Notes under the pieces: model-generated
The model's input: the letters and a program-made list of their open reading frames with translations, nothing else
Told to the model about the DNA's origin: nothing
Database searches by the model: none
Program-made: the position numbers and the translations under genes
DNA from: an uncultured Planctomycetota bacterium
Lineage (GTDB): Bacteria; Planctomycetota; Brocadiia; CAIUPP01
Length of the DNA stretch: 64,000 nucleotides
Direction of reading: 5' to 3'
Assembly (NCBI GenBank): GCA_903901045.1
Contig: CAIUPP010000011.1
Location: forward strand, 37,237 to 101,236
Shown: in pieces, positions 43,796-51,526 of the stretch
How the letters are laid out: the number at the start of each line of letters is the position of its first letter
Position numbering within the stretch: position 1 is the first letter of the stretch

Positions 43796-44194
43796 TTGCC
43801 CGGATCAAAGAACAAGCTGTCCACCAAGGAACTCCATGAGTGCCGCGCGTTCCTCATGCACCGACGCGCCGTGCTGGTGGGGGATGTGACCAATATGAAC
43901 ACCACCATGAGCAAGACCGTCTCCGCCGCGTCGGGGGACCTCTCCACCGTCCCCTATCACATGGCGGACGTGGGCACGGACAATTTCGAGCATGAGTTCA
44001 CCCTCGGGCTGATCGAGAACGAGGAAGAGGAACTGCGCGAGGTGGATGCCGCGCTCGACCGCATGGACAAGGGCAAGTTCGGCCTGTGCGAGGCCTGCAA
44101 GAAGCCGATCCCCAAGTCCCGGCTCAAGATCATCCCCTACACCAGGCTTTGCATCGAATGCAAGAAGGGCGAGGAAAACATCCCGAGCCAGTGA
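43796..44194 (+). CDS. DksA/TraR-family zinc-finger protein
   Basis: The 132-residue protein has a helical N-terminal coiled-coil region and a C-terminal four-Cys zinc finger (CEACKKPIP then LCIECKKG), as in DksA/TraR transcription modulators that bind the RNA polymerase secondary channel. The acidic tip typical of DksA is not clearly conserved. I chose the TTG at 43796 because GGAGGAGG lies 5 nt upstream; upstream in-frame codons lack a site. lspA overlaps its stop by 4 nt. Confidence 0.85.
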   Translation: MPGSKNKLSTKELHECRAFLMHRRAVLVGDVTNMNTTMSKTVSAASGDLSTVPYHMADVGTDNFEHEFTLGLIENEEEELREVDAALDRMDKGKFGLCEACKKPIPKSRLKIIPYTRLCIECKKGEENIPSQ

Positions 44195-44721
44195 CGCGCC
44201 GGCCTCCCGCGCCACCAGCCGCGGCGAGTCCGCGCCTCCACTCCCGGCAGCTCATTCTGACCCTGATCCTCGGGCTGGCCGCCGGCATCCTCGCGGTGGA
44301 CCTCCTGACGAAACATCTCGCGGAACAGGCGCTGCGTTCCGACACCTCCTTCAAATCCATCCGCGTCATCCCCGGCTGTCTGGACTTCCGCTGGAGCGAG
44401 AACCGCGGCGCCGTCTTTGGCATGGGGCAGGGGATGGGGGCGCTCTTCATCGCGTTCACCCTCATCGCGACGGTGGCGATCCTCTGGGTGGGCCTGACGC
44501 ACGGCCGCCGCAGCTTGCTGCTCACCATCGGCCTGGGGCTGCTGCTGGGCGGGGCACTGGGGAACCTCTACGACCGCATCTTCTACCTGTACGTCCGCGA
44601 CTTCATCTACGCCTACGCGGGCACGCACGTCTGGCCCACCTTCAACTTCGCCGACATGGCGATCTGCGCCGGCGCCGGCGTCGTCATCCTCTACTCCTTC
44701 CGCCAGCCCAGCGAGTCGTAA
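44191..44721 (+). CDS. lspA: Lipoprotein signal peptidase (signal peptidase II)
   Basis: LspA removes lipoprotein signal peptides after lipidation. The 176-residue protein has four hydrophobic helices and the two catalytic aspartates: GNLYDRIF (Asp128) and FNFADMAI (Asp155), with ENRGAVFG before them. The GTG at 44191 overlaps the upstream TGA (GTGA), implying translational coupling. Several predicted lipoproteins in the window are its likely substrates. Confidence 0.93.
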   Translation: MTRRPPAPPAAASPRLHSRQLILTLILGLAAGILAVDLLTKHLAEQALRSDTSFKSIRVIPGCLDFRWSENRGAVFGMGQGMGALFIAFTLIATVAILWVGLTHGRRSLLLTIGLGLLLGGALGNLYDRIFYLYVRDFIYAYAGTHVWPTFNFADMAICAGAGVVILYSFRQPSES

Positions 44722-44726
44722 CGCAA

Positions 44727-44746
44727 GCACGGGCTTCAGCCCGTGC
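44727..44746. repeat. GCACGGGCTTCAGCCCGTGC hairpin
   Basis: Perfect 20-nt palindrome of the GGGCTTCAGCCC family, 5 nt after lspA. No T-run follows. Confidence 0.6.
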
Positions 44747-44860
44747 CTAAAGGCGCTTCGAAAGCGGGGCAGTTACGCCGCACGGCGCTCTCTTCGGTGT
44801 CACATATTCTCATCATCTTGTTATCCTGCTCCATCCCTCTTTGCCGCCGCCTAAGCGCCT

Positions 44861-44880
44861 TGCGAGAAATCTTTCTCGCA
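44861..44880. promoter_or_regulatory. BlaI-type operator O1
   Basis: Perfect inverted repeat of 9-bp arms (TGCGAGAAA and TTTCTCGCA) with a 2-nt centre, placed just upstream of the -35 box. The half-site GCGAGAAA recurs in O2. Confidence 0.75.
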
Positions 44881-44885
44881 CCCCA

Positions 44886-44914
44886 TTGACAAGCCGCCGG
44901 GCCGGGAGTATATT
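44886..44914 (+). promoter_or_regulatory. Promoter of the blaI-M56 operon
   Basis: TTGACA (44886-44891), 17 nt, TATATT (44909-44914). It lies exactly between the two operators. Confidence 0.85.
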
Positions 44915-44917
44915 TCC

Positions 44918-44937
44918 AGCGAGAAAGAATTCTCGCT
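44918..44937. promoter_or_regulatory. BlaI-type operator O2
   Basis: Inverted repeat AGCGAGAA-4nt-TTCTCGCT, immediately after the -10 box and covering the transcription start. It shares the GCGAGAA half-site with O1, whose centre is 57 nt upstream. Confidence 0.75.
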
Positions 44938-44965
44938 GACGCTTGACACTAAGGGAGCGGCAATC

Positions 44966-45355
44966 ATGGCGCGACGCAAGTCCCGCACGATGACCGACGT
45001 GGAACTGGAGTTCATGAAGGTGCTCTGGGCGCAGGGGGAACTCTCCACCGAGCAGGTGCAGAAGGCGCTGCGCGGGCAGGGACGCCTTCTGGCCGACGGC
45101 TCGATCCGCAAGGTGCTTTCCATCCTCGTGGCCAAGGGGTACGCGGCGCGCCGCGCCGAGGGGCGCGGCTTCCTCTACCGGGCGCTGATGCCTGCGGAAC
45201 AGGCGAAGCGCGGCATGCTGCTGGAACTGGCGGGGCGGGCGTTCGGCGGCTCGGCGGCGCTGATGGTCGCCGCTCTGCTGGACAGCCGCTCGGTGCGCGA
45301 GGGGGAGATGGAGAAGATTAAGCGGCTCATCGCGAAACGTGAAGACAAGCAGTGA
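44966..45355 (+). CDS. BlaI/MecI-family transcriptional repressor
   Basis: The 129-residue winged-helix protein has the family N-terminus (MTDVELEFMKVLWAQGELSTEQV in outline; LTDAE-x-x-VM-x-x-LW in relatives), the recognition region and a C-terminal dimerisation helix. The central GRGFLYRALMP corresponds to the wing. BlaI/MecI repressors bind dyads overlapping their own promoter and are inactivated by cleavage triggered by an M56 partner. The partner is the next gene, and two matching dyads flank the promoter. GGGAG precedes the ATG. Confidence 0.92.
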   Translation: MARRKSRTMTDVELEFMKVLWAQGELSTEQVQKALRGQGRLLADGSIRKVLSILVAKGYAARRAEGRGFLYRALMPAEQAKRGMLLELAGRAFGGSAALMVAALLDSRSVREGEMEKIKRLIAKREDKQ

Positions 45356-45360
45356 CAAAG

Positions 45361-45460
45361 TGGCGCGGACTATCTAGTCCGCGTCGCGGGACGAAGTCCC
45401 GCGAGACGTGAAAGCGGAAGGAACGCTCGCTATTCGCGGGTTGGATAACCCGCGCCACAT
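45361..45460. repeat. Intact composite hairpin repeat
   Basis: It has the TGGCGCGGACTAT start and the GCGGGTTGGATAACCCGC hairpin without the 39-nt insert seen at 8424-8462. It lies between blaI and the M56 gene and places that gene's start about 20 nt beyond its end. Confidence 0.75.
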
Positions 45461-45477
45461 GAAGAGGAGAAAGAATC

Positions 45478-48400
45478 ATGATTCCGTCGAGCCTCTGGGG
45501 GTCGCTGGACGGCGCGGGGTTCCAGGCGGCGAGGATGTTCCTGTCGCTGCTTTGGCAATCCTCCATTCTGCTGGCCGCGGTGGGGATTCTCGCGTGGTTC
45601 CTGCGCAAGCGCTCGGCGGCGATCCGGCACACGCTGTGGCTGTGCGCCCTGCTGGCCGTGCCGCTGCTGCCGCTGCTGGGATGGGCGGTGACGGGAATCG
45701 GCACCCCCAGCGCGCGGCTGGCCGTCGTCCCGTCCTACGCGCCGCCGGAGGACTTGTCAATCGCGCTGCCTGAACCCGCCTCGACGGCGGGCGGGCCTCG
45801 CGGCATCCTTCCCGCGAGCGGGCTGGAGGCCGCGCCGAAAGTGGAAGTTGCGCAGCGCTCCGCCCTCCGTTATCCATGGGCGATGGGGTTGCTTCTGTAT
45901 GGAGCGGGCGCGGGGGTCCTGCTGCTCATGGTGGGGATGGGGCGTCGCCGGCTGGGGCGCTGGATACTCGACGGGCAAGTCGTCACCGACGCGCGGGCGC
46001 TGGAGGCGTTCCGCTCGGCGGCGCGCGACCTCGGGCTGAGGCGGCGCTTCATCCTGGTCGAGAACCGAGAAGCCCGGGCTTCCCTTGCGCTGGGAATACT
46101 GCACCCCGTCGTCCTGCTGCCGGAGGGGTTCCTGCGGGAACTCAGCGACGCGGAGTTGCGGGCGGTGGCGGTGCATGAATTGGCGCACCTCCGGCGGCAC
46201 GATCCGGCGGCGCTGACGCTGGTATCGCTGCTGCGCGCGGTGCTGTTCTTCCATCCGCTGGTCTGGCTGGGGGCGCGGCAGGTGTCCGCGCTGGCCGAGC
46301 AGGTGGCCGACGACGCGGTGCTGGCGGCGACCGGCGAGCCGCTCTCCTACGCGAAGATGCTTGCGCGGCTGGCCGAGGGGCTGCCCAGCCGCGCGCTTTC
46401 GACCGAACTGGCCGCGGGCATTCTCTTCTCGCGTAGCGCCTTCCTGCGCCGCGTCGAGGCGATCCTCTCCGACCGGCGCGACCAGTTCCGCAAGCTTTCC
46501 CGCATAGCCCTGGCGGCGACCCTCCTCTCTCTGCTCATCTCCCTCGCGGTGGCGATTGCCGTGCCGCTGGGGGAGAAGGAAAGGACGCCGCCGCGTAGCA
46601 CCTACAGCCTACTGGAATTGGCCGACGCTGACCCCAAGTATGAAGGAAAGGCAGCCTACGAGGACACACTGACCGCCTTCACCAGCACGGGAGAAACCCT
46701 GTGGAAGCTTAGCGGGATAAACACCTGCGAGACCTGTGGCGCCAACCACTCCATCCTCTGGAACGGCACGGACCGCACCATATGGTTGTGCGAGCGCGCC
46801 GGAACAGGGCGACTGCTCAAGGTGGACCATGAGGGGAAGACCGTCTTTGAGAAGCGAGACCTGCGACCAAATGCTCTGGGGCTTGATCCCAAGACGGGCG
46901 AGGTATGGACCCTTACAAACGACGGCACGATTTATGGGCTGGACACAGCCGTCCTGGACCACGAGGGACAAGTGCTTCGCCGTTTCCCCGTCCGCGGATT
47001 GGACATAATCTACAGCCGTAAAGATGATTGTTTCTGGATAGTGGGCAAAGACGTGACGAAGTGTGGCCGCAACGGGCAAATTCTCTTCCAATTGAAAGCG
47101 CCCTTCCCATACATAGCCGTGGCCTGCGACGTCAATGAGCGTGACGGGAGCTTGTTCGCACTCGTGCGTCAGCACCCCGATATCGCGACAAGCGCCAACT
47201 GTCTTCACATCTTTGCCAGTGATGGCAAGACGCAGCAGGTCATTGAATTGGGCAAGGGAGTTTACACCGGCCTGGCCGTGGACGCTGCTAGGGACGCGCT
47301 ATGGGTTTCCGAACGCGAGGCGCTCCATAAATTCACGTTGGAGGGAAAAAAGGCAGCCGAGGTTCGCGTGCCAGGCTTCTCTGTCTGCGTCGAGCCGGAT
47401 ACCGGCTGCGTGTGGGTTGGCGGCAATAAGGGGCTATACCGCCTGAACCCTGAGGGGAAAACGCTGGTTCATCTTCCCGGCTCCTGCTGGGAGAGGTGGC
47501 TTTGCATGGCGTCGCTGGGGGAGAAGGGGGCGACGCAGCCGCGCTTCCAGGGAACGGTGTTCATTAACAACATCAAGTACGGCCCCGACAATGGCGCGAG
47601 CGGACCGCTGGGGCCGGTCGGGAAGTTGACGTGCGGACATCCGGGGGCTGTTTCCGAGGTGACCTGGCAGTTCAAGGGGAACAAGGAGGGGAAGGACAAT
47701 TACCTCTTCGAGCGTCGGTTCCCGACCGATGGCCCCAAGACTTCAACGGAGCGGAAAGAGGTCGCGTACGCTGGAAAGGAACTGACGGTCTTTCAGGATG
47801 ACACGCAACGAGTCGTCATCTTACCCCCCATGCCAGGCTTCTGCCCTGTCATCGAGCGGACAGTAAACCACAGTGGCGAGGATTGCCTGATTGACCTTGA
47901 CACAGAGAAACTGTTTTCGGGCGACGTCCCGAAGAAAGTCATGGATCAAGGACCGATAGCAATCAATGCGTGGGTGGCGGAACAGGGGATTGACGCAGGC
48001 GGCGGAATGCAGCCGGAGACCATGGGGCTTATCGGCTTCGACCTAATCGCCCTTCCCGTTCCAAACGAGTGTTGGGATACGAAGACGCCTCAAAGCCTAC
48101 TGGCTGACCGTGAGAACGCCTTTAAGGCCGCCAAGCCAGGCAACCCGGTCTTTCTGAGCGCCAAAGGGGGCGTTCCCGCCACTTGGATATTCCAAACTCG
48201 CGAAGGGAGCGTTGGCGTACTACAGATCGTAGGCTTCACCGATAATCCCAGGGGAGTGAAGATTCGGTACAAGCTGATTCTTGCGCCCGTCCCCGCCCCC
48301 TCGGCCGACCAGCGCCTTGATACGGTGCTGGATCAGAAGAAAATCGCGGCGATTGCGTTGCCGGGGGTGACGCTTCAGGAGGCGGTGGAAATACTCAAGG

Positions 48401-49704
48401 CGCAGTTGGGCAAGGAGGCGAATTTCCAGATTGACCCTGCGCTCCTCCAGAAGGGGGATATTCCGATCACGCTGGACCTCAAAGACGTCACCCTGCGAAC
48501 GCTCTTCACCGCCATGCTGAAGCCGCATGGGCTGGAGTTCACGGTCTGGAACAACTCGATCTACATCTCGACGCCGGAAGGATGCCAGAGGGTGAAAGGG
48601 ACAGCAGCCCCGAAAATTGAGGTCTCAATTCAGTTGGTCAAGCCGGACGAGGAGATGAGGAAGAAACTGTTACCGGTTCTCAGCGGGTCGAGGCGGCCAA
48701 GCCCAGCATTCATTGGGCCGCCGTTTCTGGAAAGCGCCAATTGGGATCTGGGTGAAAGGGCGCTGGCGAAGGCCACCGTTACGGTGGAGTCCGGAAGCAA
48801 GGGATCCGTCCTGCTGCGCACGGCAAATACGGATGATCCAAAGAGCGGGGAGATGACATTCCAAGCTGACCTTGCACCCGTTCTCTCGGACGACAGGCAG
48901 TACGTGCAAGTGGGTCTCTCCGTTTCGCGCAAAGAGGTGACGTTCGCCAAAGAGCGCAATCCGCGGACGGAACGTAACCAGGCGACAGAGTCCACCGCGC
49001 GAATACCGCTGGATAAAGCCATGCTGACGGGGTGGGACATGGACGGAGCGAAGCCAGCCGATGGCTTCTGTTTCGTCGTCGGAGTGCGCATGGCGACAGA
49101 GACTACTGAAGCCGCAGGCAAGGCACAGCAAGTGGAACTGGACAAACTCAAGGCCGAATTGGTGGGCCGGGTGGAGGATTTCTTCCAGCACAATTATCGC
49201 GACATCACCGCTCGGACAACGATTGAATGGGGGGACGTGGCGACCGACGAAAAGGGCAATCGCTCCATCCGCTACAAGTGCCTTGCGACGATCTGGGACA
49301 AGGAGAAGATGATTCTCAACGAGATCTTCACGTTCGACCCGCAGGGGAACTTCGTCGCCGTGAAGAAGGTGGAGGGATTCCCGCAGAAGTACGTCCCCGA
49401 GCCGGCGGATACGGGCACCCAGGCTGGCCTGATCAAGCTGGTCGAGAAGTTCTTCAACGGGAATTTTCGGGATGTCACGTCTCATGAGACCATCGAATGG
49501 GGGCCGCGACTGGAGTTGCCGAATGGCAACGTCTCGATCCACTACAAGTACGACGCGACCATCTGGAATAAGGATCACAAGGTAATGAACCAGGTCTTCA
49601 CCTTTGACGCGAAAGGGGAGTTTGTCGAGGTGAAGGACGCAGTGGCCAGGGAAGGGGTTGCGGCTCCGGCCACTGTCTCCACGCCCGCCACGCCGGTCCC
49701 GTGA
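45478..49704 (+). CDS. M56 (BlaR1/MecR1-like) membrane protease with large novel sensor region
   Basis: A 1,408-residue protein. Residues 1-365 form the M56 module: membrane helices (about 20-42, 52-72, 132-153, 343-363), the zinc motif HELAH (233-237), FHPLVW and the glutamate-containing EQVADDAVL. Instead of the beta-lactam sensor of BlaR1, the C-terminal half has a propeller-like region (about 385-680; segments TGEVWTLTNDGTIYGLD and LWVSEREALHKFTLEG). An unassigned region (680-940) follows, then a secretin/TonB short N-terminal-like domain (about 945-1030). The C-terminus holds two copies of an 80-residue unit (about 1222-1312 and 1318-1390, both with NY/NF-RD-x-T-x-x-x-TIEWG). It probably controls BlaI by proteolysis after sensing an unknown envelope signal. 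Confidence 0.85.
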   Translation: MIPSSLWGSLDGAGFQAARMFLSLLWQSSILLAAVGILAWFLRKRSAAIRHTLWLCALLAVPLLPLLGWAVTGIGTPSARLAVVPSYAPPEDLSIALPEPASTAGGPRGILPASGLEAAPKVEVAQRSALRYPWAMGLLLYGAGAGVLLLMVGMGRRRLGRWILDGQVVTDARALEAFRSAARDLGLRRRFILVENREARASLALGILHPVVLLPEGFLRELSDAELRAVAVHELAHLRRHDPAALTLVSLLRAVLFFHPLVWLGARQVSALAEQVADDAVLAATGEPLSYAKMLARLAEGLPSRALSTELAAGILFSRSAFLRRVEAILSDRRDQFRKLSRIALAATLLSLLISLAVAIAVPLGEKERTPPRSTYSLLELADADPKYEGKAAYEDTLTAFTSTGETLWKLSGINTCETCGANHSILWNGTDRTIWLCERAGTGRLLKVDHEGKTVFEKRDLRPNALGLDPKTGEVWTLTNDGTIYGLDTAVLDHEGQVLRRFPVRGLDIIYSRKDDCFWIVGKDVTKCGRNGQILFQLKAPFPYIAVACDVNERDGSLFALVRQHPDIATSANCLHIFASDGKTQQVIELGKGVYTGLAVDAARDALWVSEREALHKFTLEGKKAAEVRVPGFSVCVEPDTGCVWVGGNKGLYRLNPEGKTLVHLPGSCWERWLCMASLGEKGATQPRFQGTVFINNIKYGPDNGASGPLGPVGKLTCGHPGAVSEVTWQFKGNKEGKDNYLFERRFPTDGPKTSTERKEVAYAGKELTVFQDDTQRVVILPPMPGFCPVIERTVNHSGEDCLIDLDTEKLFSGDVPKKVMDQGPIAINAWVAEQGIDAGGGMQPETMGLIGFDLIALPVPNECWDTKTPQSLLADRENAFKAAKPGNPVFLSAKGGVPATWIFQTREGSVGVLQIVGFTDNPRGVKIRYKLILAPVPAPSADQRLDTVLDQKKIAAIALPGVTLQEAVEILKAQLGKEANFQIDPALLQKGDIPITLDLKDVTLRTLFTAMLKPHGLEFTVWNNSIYISTPEGCQRVKGTAAPKIEVSIQLVKPDEEMRKKLLPVLSGSRRPSPAFIGPPFLESANWDLGERALAKATVTVESGSKGSVLLRTANTDDPKSGEMTFQADLAPVLSDDRQYVQVGLSVSRKEVTFAKERNPRTERNQATESTARIPLDKAMLTGWDMDGAKPADGFCFVVGVRMATETTEAAGKAQQVELDKLKAELVGRVEDFFQHNYRDITARTTIEWGDVATDEKGNRSIRYKCLATIWDKEKMILNEIFTFDPQGNFVAVKKVEGFPQKYVPEPADTGTQAGLIKLVEKFFNGNFRDVTSHETIEWGPRLELPNGNVSIHYKYDATIWNKDHKVMNQVFTFDAKGEFVEVKDAVAREGVAAPATVSTPATPVP

Positions 49705-49969
49705 GGGCGGGGCAGGTACGGGCTCAAGTCCCGCCCGCTACGCAGGCCTCACGCGCAGGGGTTGGGCAAGGCATGCCTTGCCCCTACGGGGACCATTGCG
49801 CGGGATGTGGGATTCTTTTGGGAATCGGAGAGAACGCACGATATCGCGGGTTTGATAACCCGCGCTACACCGTTCGGCGCGCGCTGCGCGTGTAGAGCGG
49901 GCTTTAGCCCGCTATGCATCGTTCAGCGTGCGCTGCGTGTGCTACGCGTGCGCGGGCTGAAGCCCGCAT
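49705..49969. repeat. Repeat-rich spacer
   Basis: No gene. It contains GGGCAAGGCATGCCTTGCCC (49764-49783, the family also inside murD), a GCGGGTTTGATAACCCGC hairpin (about 49843-49862), a GCGGGCTTTAGCCCGC hairpin (about 49898-49913) and a GCGGGCTGAAGCCCGC hairpin (about 49952-49967). Confidence 0.75.
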
Positions 49970-50494
49970 TTACACACCCGCTTGCCGCTGCCAGTACTCC
50001 ATCAGCTTCCCATGCCGCTTGATGGGCCAGTCGGATTGGTCGCTCCAGCGCGCGAGGTACTCCTCGACGGTTTCCGCGGCGGACCAGAAGTTGAACTCGT
50101 CCAATGCGATCCCGGCTTCGGCGTAGCAGGCGAACTCCACGTACTCCTCGCATCGCGCCAGGGGGAGCGGCGTCCAGTCGCGCGGGTTCCAGGCGCGCAC
50201 GTTGACGACGGTCTCGGATTCCGGTCCGAAGCGGAAGATTTTGGTGACGTGCGGGAAGGCGGTGATGAAGCCGATCCCTTCCATTCCCTCCAGGCCGTCG
50301 AGCCGCGCGAGGATTTTGTCGCGCGCCATTCCCGACTGCGCCCAGACGGTGCGCGCCGGCTCGGGCCGCCCGACGACGTCGATGAAGTACACCTTGAACG
50401 CGCTGCGTCCGTCGGCGCAACGGTGCAGCAAGCGCTCGTCGAGGATGCCATGGTACGTGTTGCAGGGCTTCATGGTCTTCATGGAGAGTGACAT
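49970..50494 (-). CDS. Hypothetical protein
   Basis: The 174-residue soluble product has no signal peptide or membrane segment. Visible blocks are YFIDVVGRPEP, ARLDGLEGMEGIGFITAFPHVTKIFRFGPE, RDWTPLPLARCEEYVEFACYAEAGI and a Trp-rich C-terminus (WSDQSDWPIKRHG). I do not recognise the family. The ATG at 50494 has AAGGAG 5-6 nt upstream, better than an ATG 15 nt earlier. The stop lies 3 nt after a GCGGGCTGAAGCCCGC hairpin in the + strand order. Confidence 0.6.
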   Translation of the reverse strand: MSLSMKTMKPCNTYHGILDERLLHRCADGRSAFKVYFIDVVGRPEPARTVWAQSGMARDKILARLDGLEGMEGIGFITAFPHVTKIFRFGPESETVVNVRAWNPRDWTPLPLARCEEYVEFACYAEAGIALDEFNFWSAAETVEEYLARWSDQSDWPIKRHGKLMEYWQRQAGV

Positions 50495-50510
50495 TGTCGC
50501 TCCTTTCATT

Positions 50511-50593
50511 GGGGAGGAAAAGGGGGTCAGGCATCTTTTCGCCCATCGACGGGCTCAGGGCGAAAAGCAGCCAGATCCCTTTTCCTTCCCCCC
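50511..50593. repeat. Hairpin of the AAGGGGGTCAGGC family (second copy)
   Basis: Arms pair GGAGGAAAAGGGGGTCAGGC (from about 50513) with an imperfect complement (50558-50593), closed by a GGGCGAAAAG-type inner stem. The related copy is at 31198-31260. The remaining spacer to 50802 holds a GCAGAGTGCAGAGTGCAGAA spacer word and the next repeat. Confidence 0.6.
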
Positions 50594-50716
50594 TTTTCTT
50601 TCCGGAAACACGAGGTATTTTACACCAGATGAATGCAGAATGCGCGGTGCGCACGGCGCACCTGAGAACGCAGAGTGCAGAGTGCAGAATGTCGTGCGCG
50701 GCATACCGCGCACTCT

Positions 50717-50745
50717 TGGTGGAGCGCGCTTGCCCAGCGCGCTTG
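50717..50745. repeat. GGAGCGCGCTG palindrome (recQ-type repeat)
   Basis: TGGTGGAGCGCGCTTGCCCA followed by GCGCGCTTG; one of eight copies in the window. Confidence 0.7.
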
Positions 50746-50802
50746 TTGTTGTCGTCAAATCGCAATTCGCTAATCGCCAATCAGATATCGCAAATCATTC
50801 GT

Positions 50803-51378
50803 TTATCGCGCAAACGTCCCCATCAACTGCCCTTCGGCCAGCACGTGCCCTTTCATGGCGGCGACGAGGTCCGCCTTCCGCGCGACTCCCTCTTTCAGCC
50901 CCAGCGGGGCGTCGAGGGCGCAGAGCTTGAAGTAATAGCGGTGCGGCTTGCCGGGGGGCGGGCAGGGGCCGCGGTAGCCGATGACCGGGAAGTCGTTCAA
51001 CCCCTGCTTCGCGCCGTTGTCGAGGGTCGCGTTGGGGGGAATGGCTTCCGGCAGCGCGAGGGCATCGGGGGGAAGGTTCCAGAGCACCCAGTGCACCCAG
51101 ATGCCGCGCGGCGCGTCCGGGTCGTCCATAATGAGGGCGAGGCTTTTCGTCCCCTCGGGCACGGCATCCCACGCGAGGGCGGGCGAGATGTCCTCCCCCT
51201 TGCAGGTGTACCTGGGCGGGATCGGCTGGCCTTCCTTGAACGCGGGGCTCGTCAGTTGGATTTTCATCGGTTCCTTCCTTTCGGTCGCGCCGTGCGCGCA
51301 AGCGCTGATGCATGCGGCGAGCGCCACGATGGCGGCGGCGCGGAATAGATGCCGAATGTCCAAATTGTTCCCTCCCAC
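50803..51378 (-). CDS. YbhB/YbcL (PEBP, Raf-kinase-inhibitor-like) lipoprotein
   Basis: The protein has an N-terminal lipoprotein signal (FRAAAIVALAACISAC, lipobox ISAC) and a PEBP domain. The latter has the conserved ligand-pocket blocks ALIMDDPDAPRGIWVHWVLWNLP, GYRGPCPPPGKPHRYYFKLCALD. Bacterial PEBP proteins bind anionic ligands; their role is poorly known. Start may be the GTG at 51378 or, with GGAGGG 5 nt upstream, the TTG at 51363, which gives a shorter, more typical signal peptide. Confidence 0.87.
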   Translation of the reverse strand: MGGNNLDIRHLFRAAAIVALAACISACAHGATERKEPMKIQLTSPAFKEGQPIPPRYTCKGEDISPALAWDAVPEGTKSLALIMDDPDAPRGIWVHWVLWNLPPDALALPEAIPPNATLDNGAKQGLNDFPVIGYRGPCPPPGKPHRYYFKLCALDAPLGLKEGVARKADLVAAMKGHVLAEGQLMGTFAR

Positions 51379-51445
51379 AATGCCCCTCCCAAGCTAATCC
51401 CGCTGGAAGGGCGTGTCAATGGTGAAGAAACCTCCCCGAAGTCGG

Positions 51446-51475
51446 TTGCCCTGCCCGGCGGCGGATTGATATAAT
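51446..51475 (+). promoter_or_regulatory. Extended -10 promoter for vorBAC
   Basis: TTGCCC (51446-51451), 18 nt, TATAAT (51470-51475) preceded by TGA. The leader is about 45 nt. Confidence 0.7.
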
Positions 51476-51526
51476 CCACCCGTTTGGCGCTCGCGCGCCA
51501 TCGTCATCGTCACGCACCCTGTGAGC

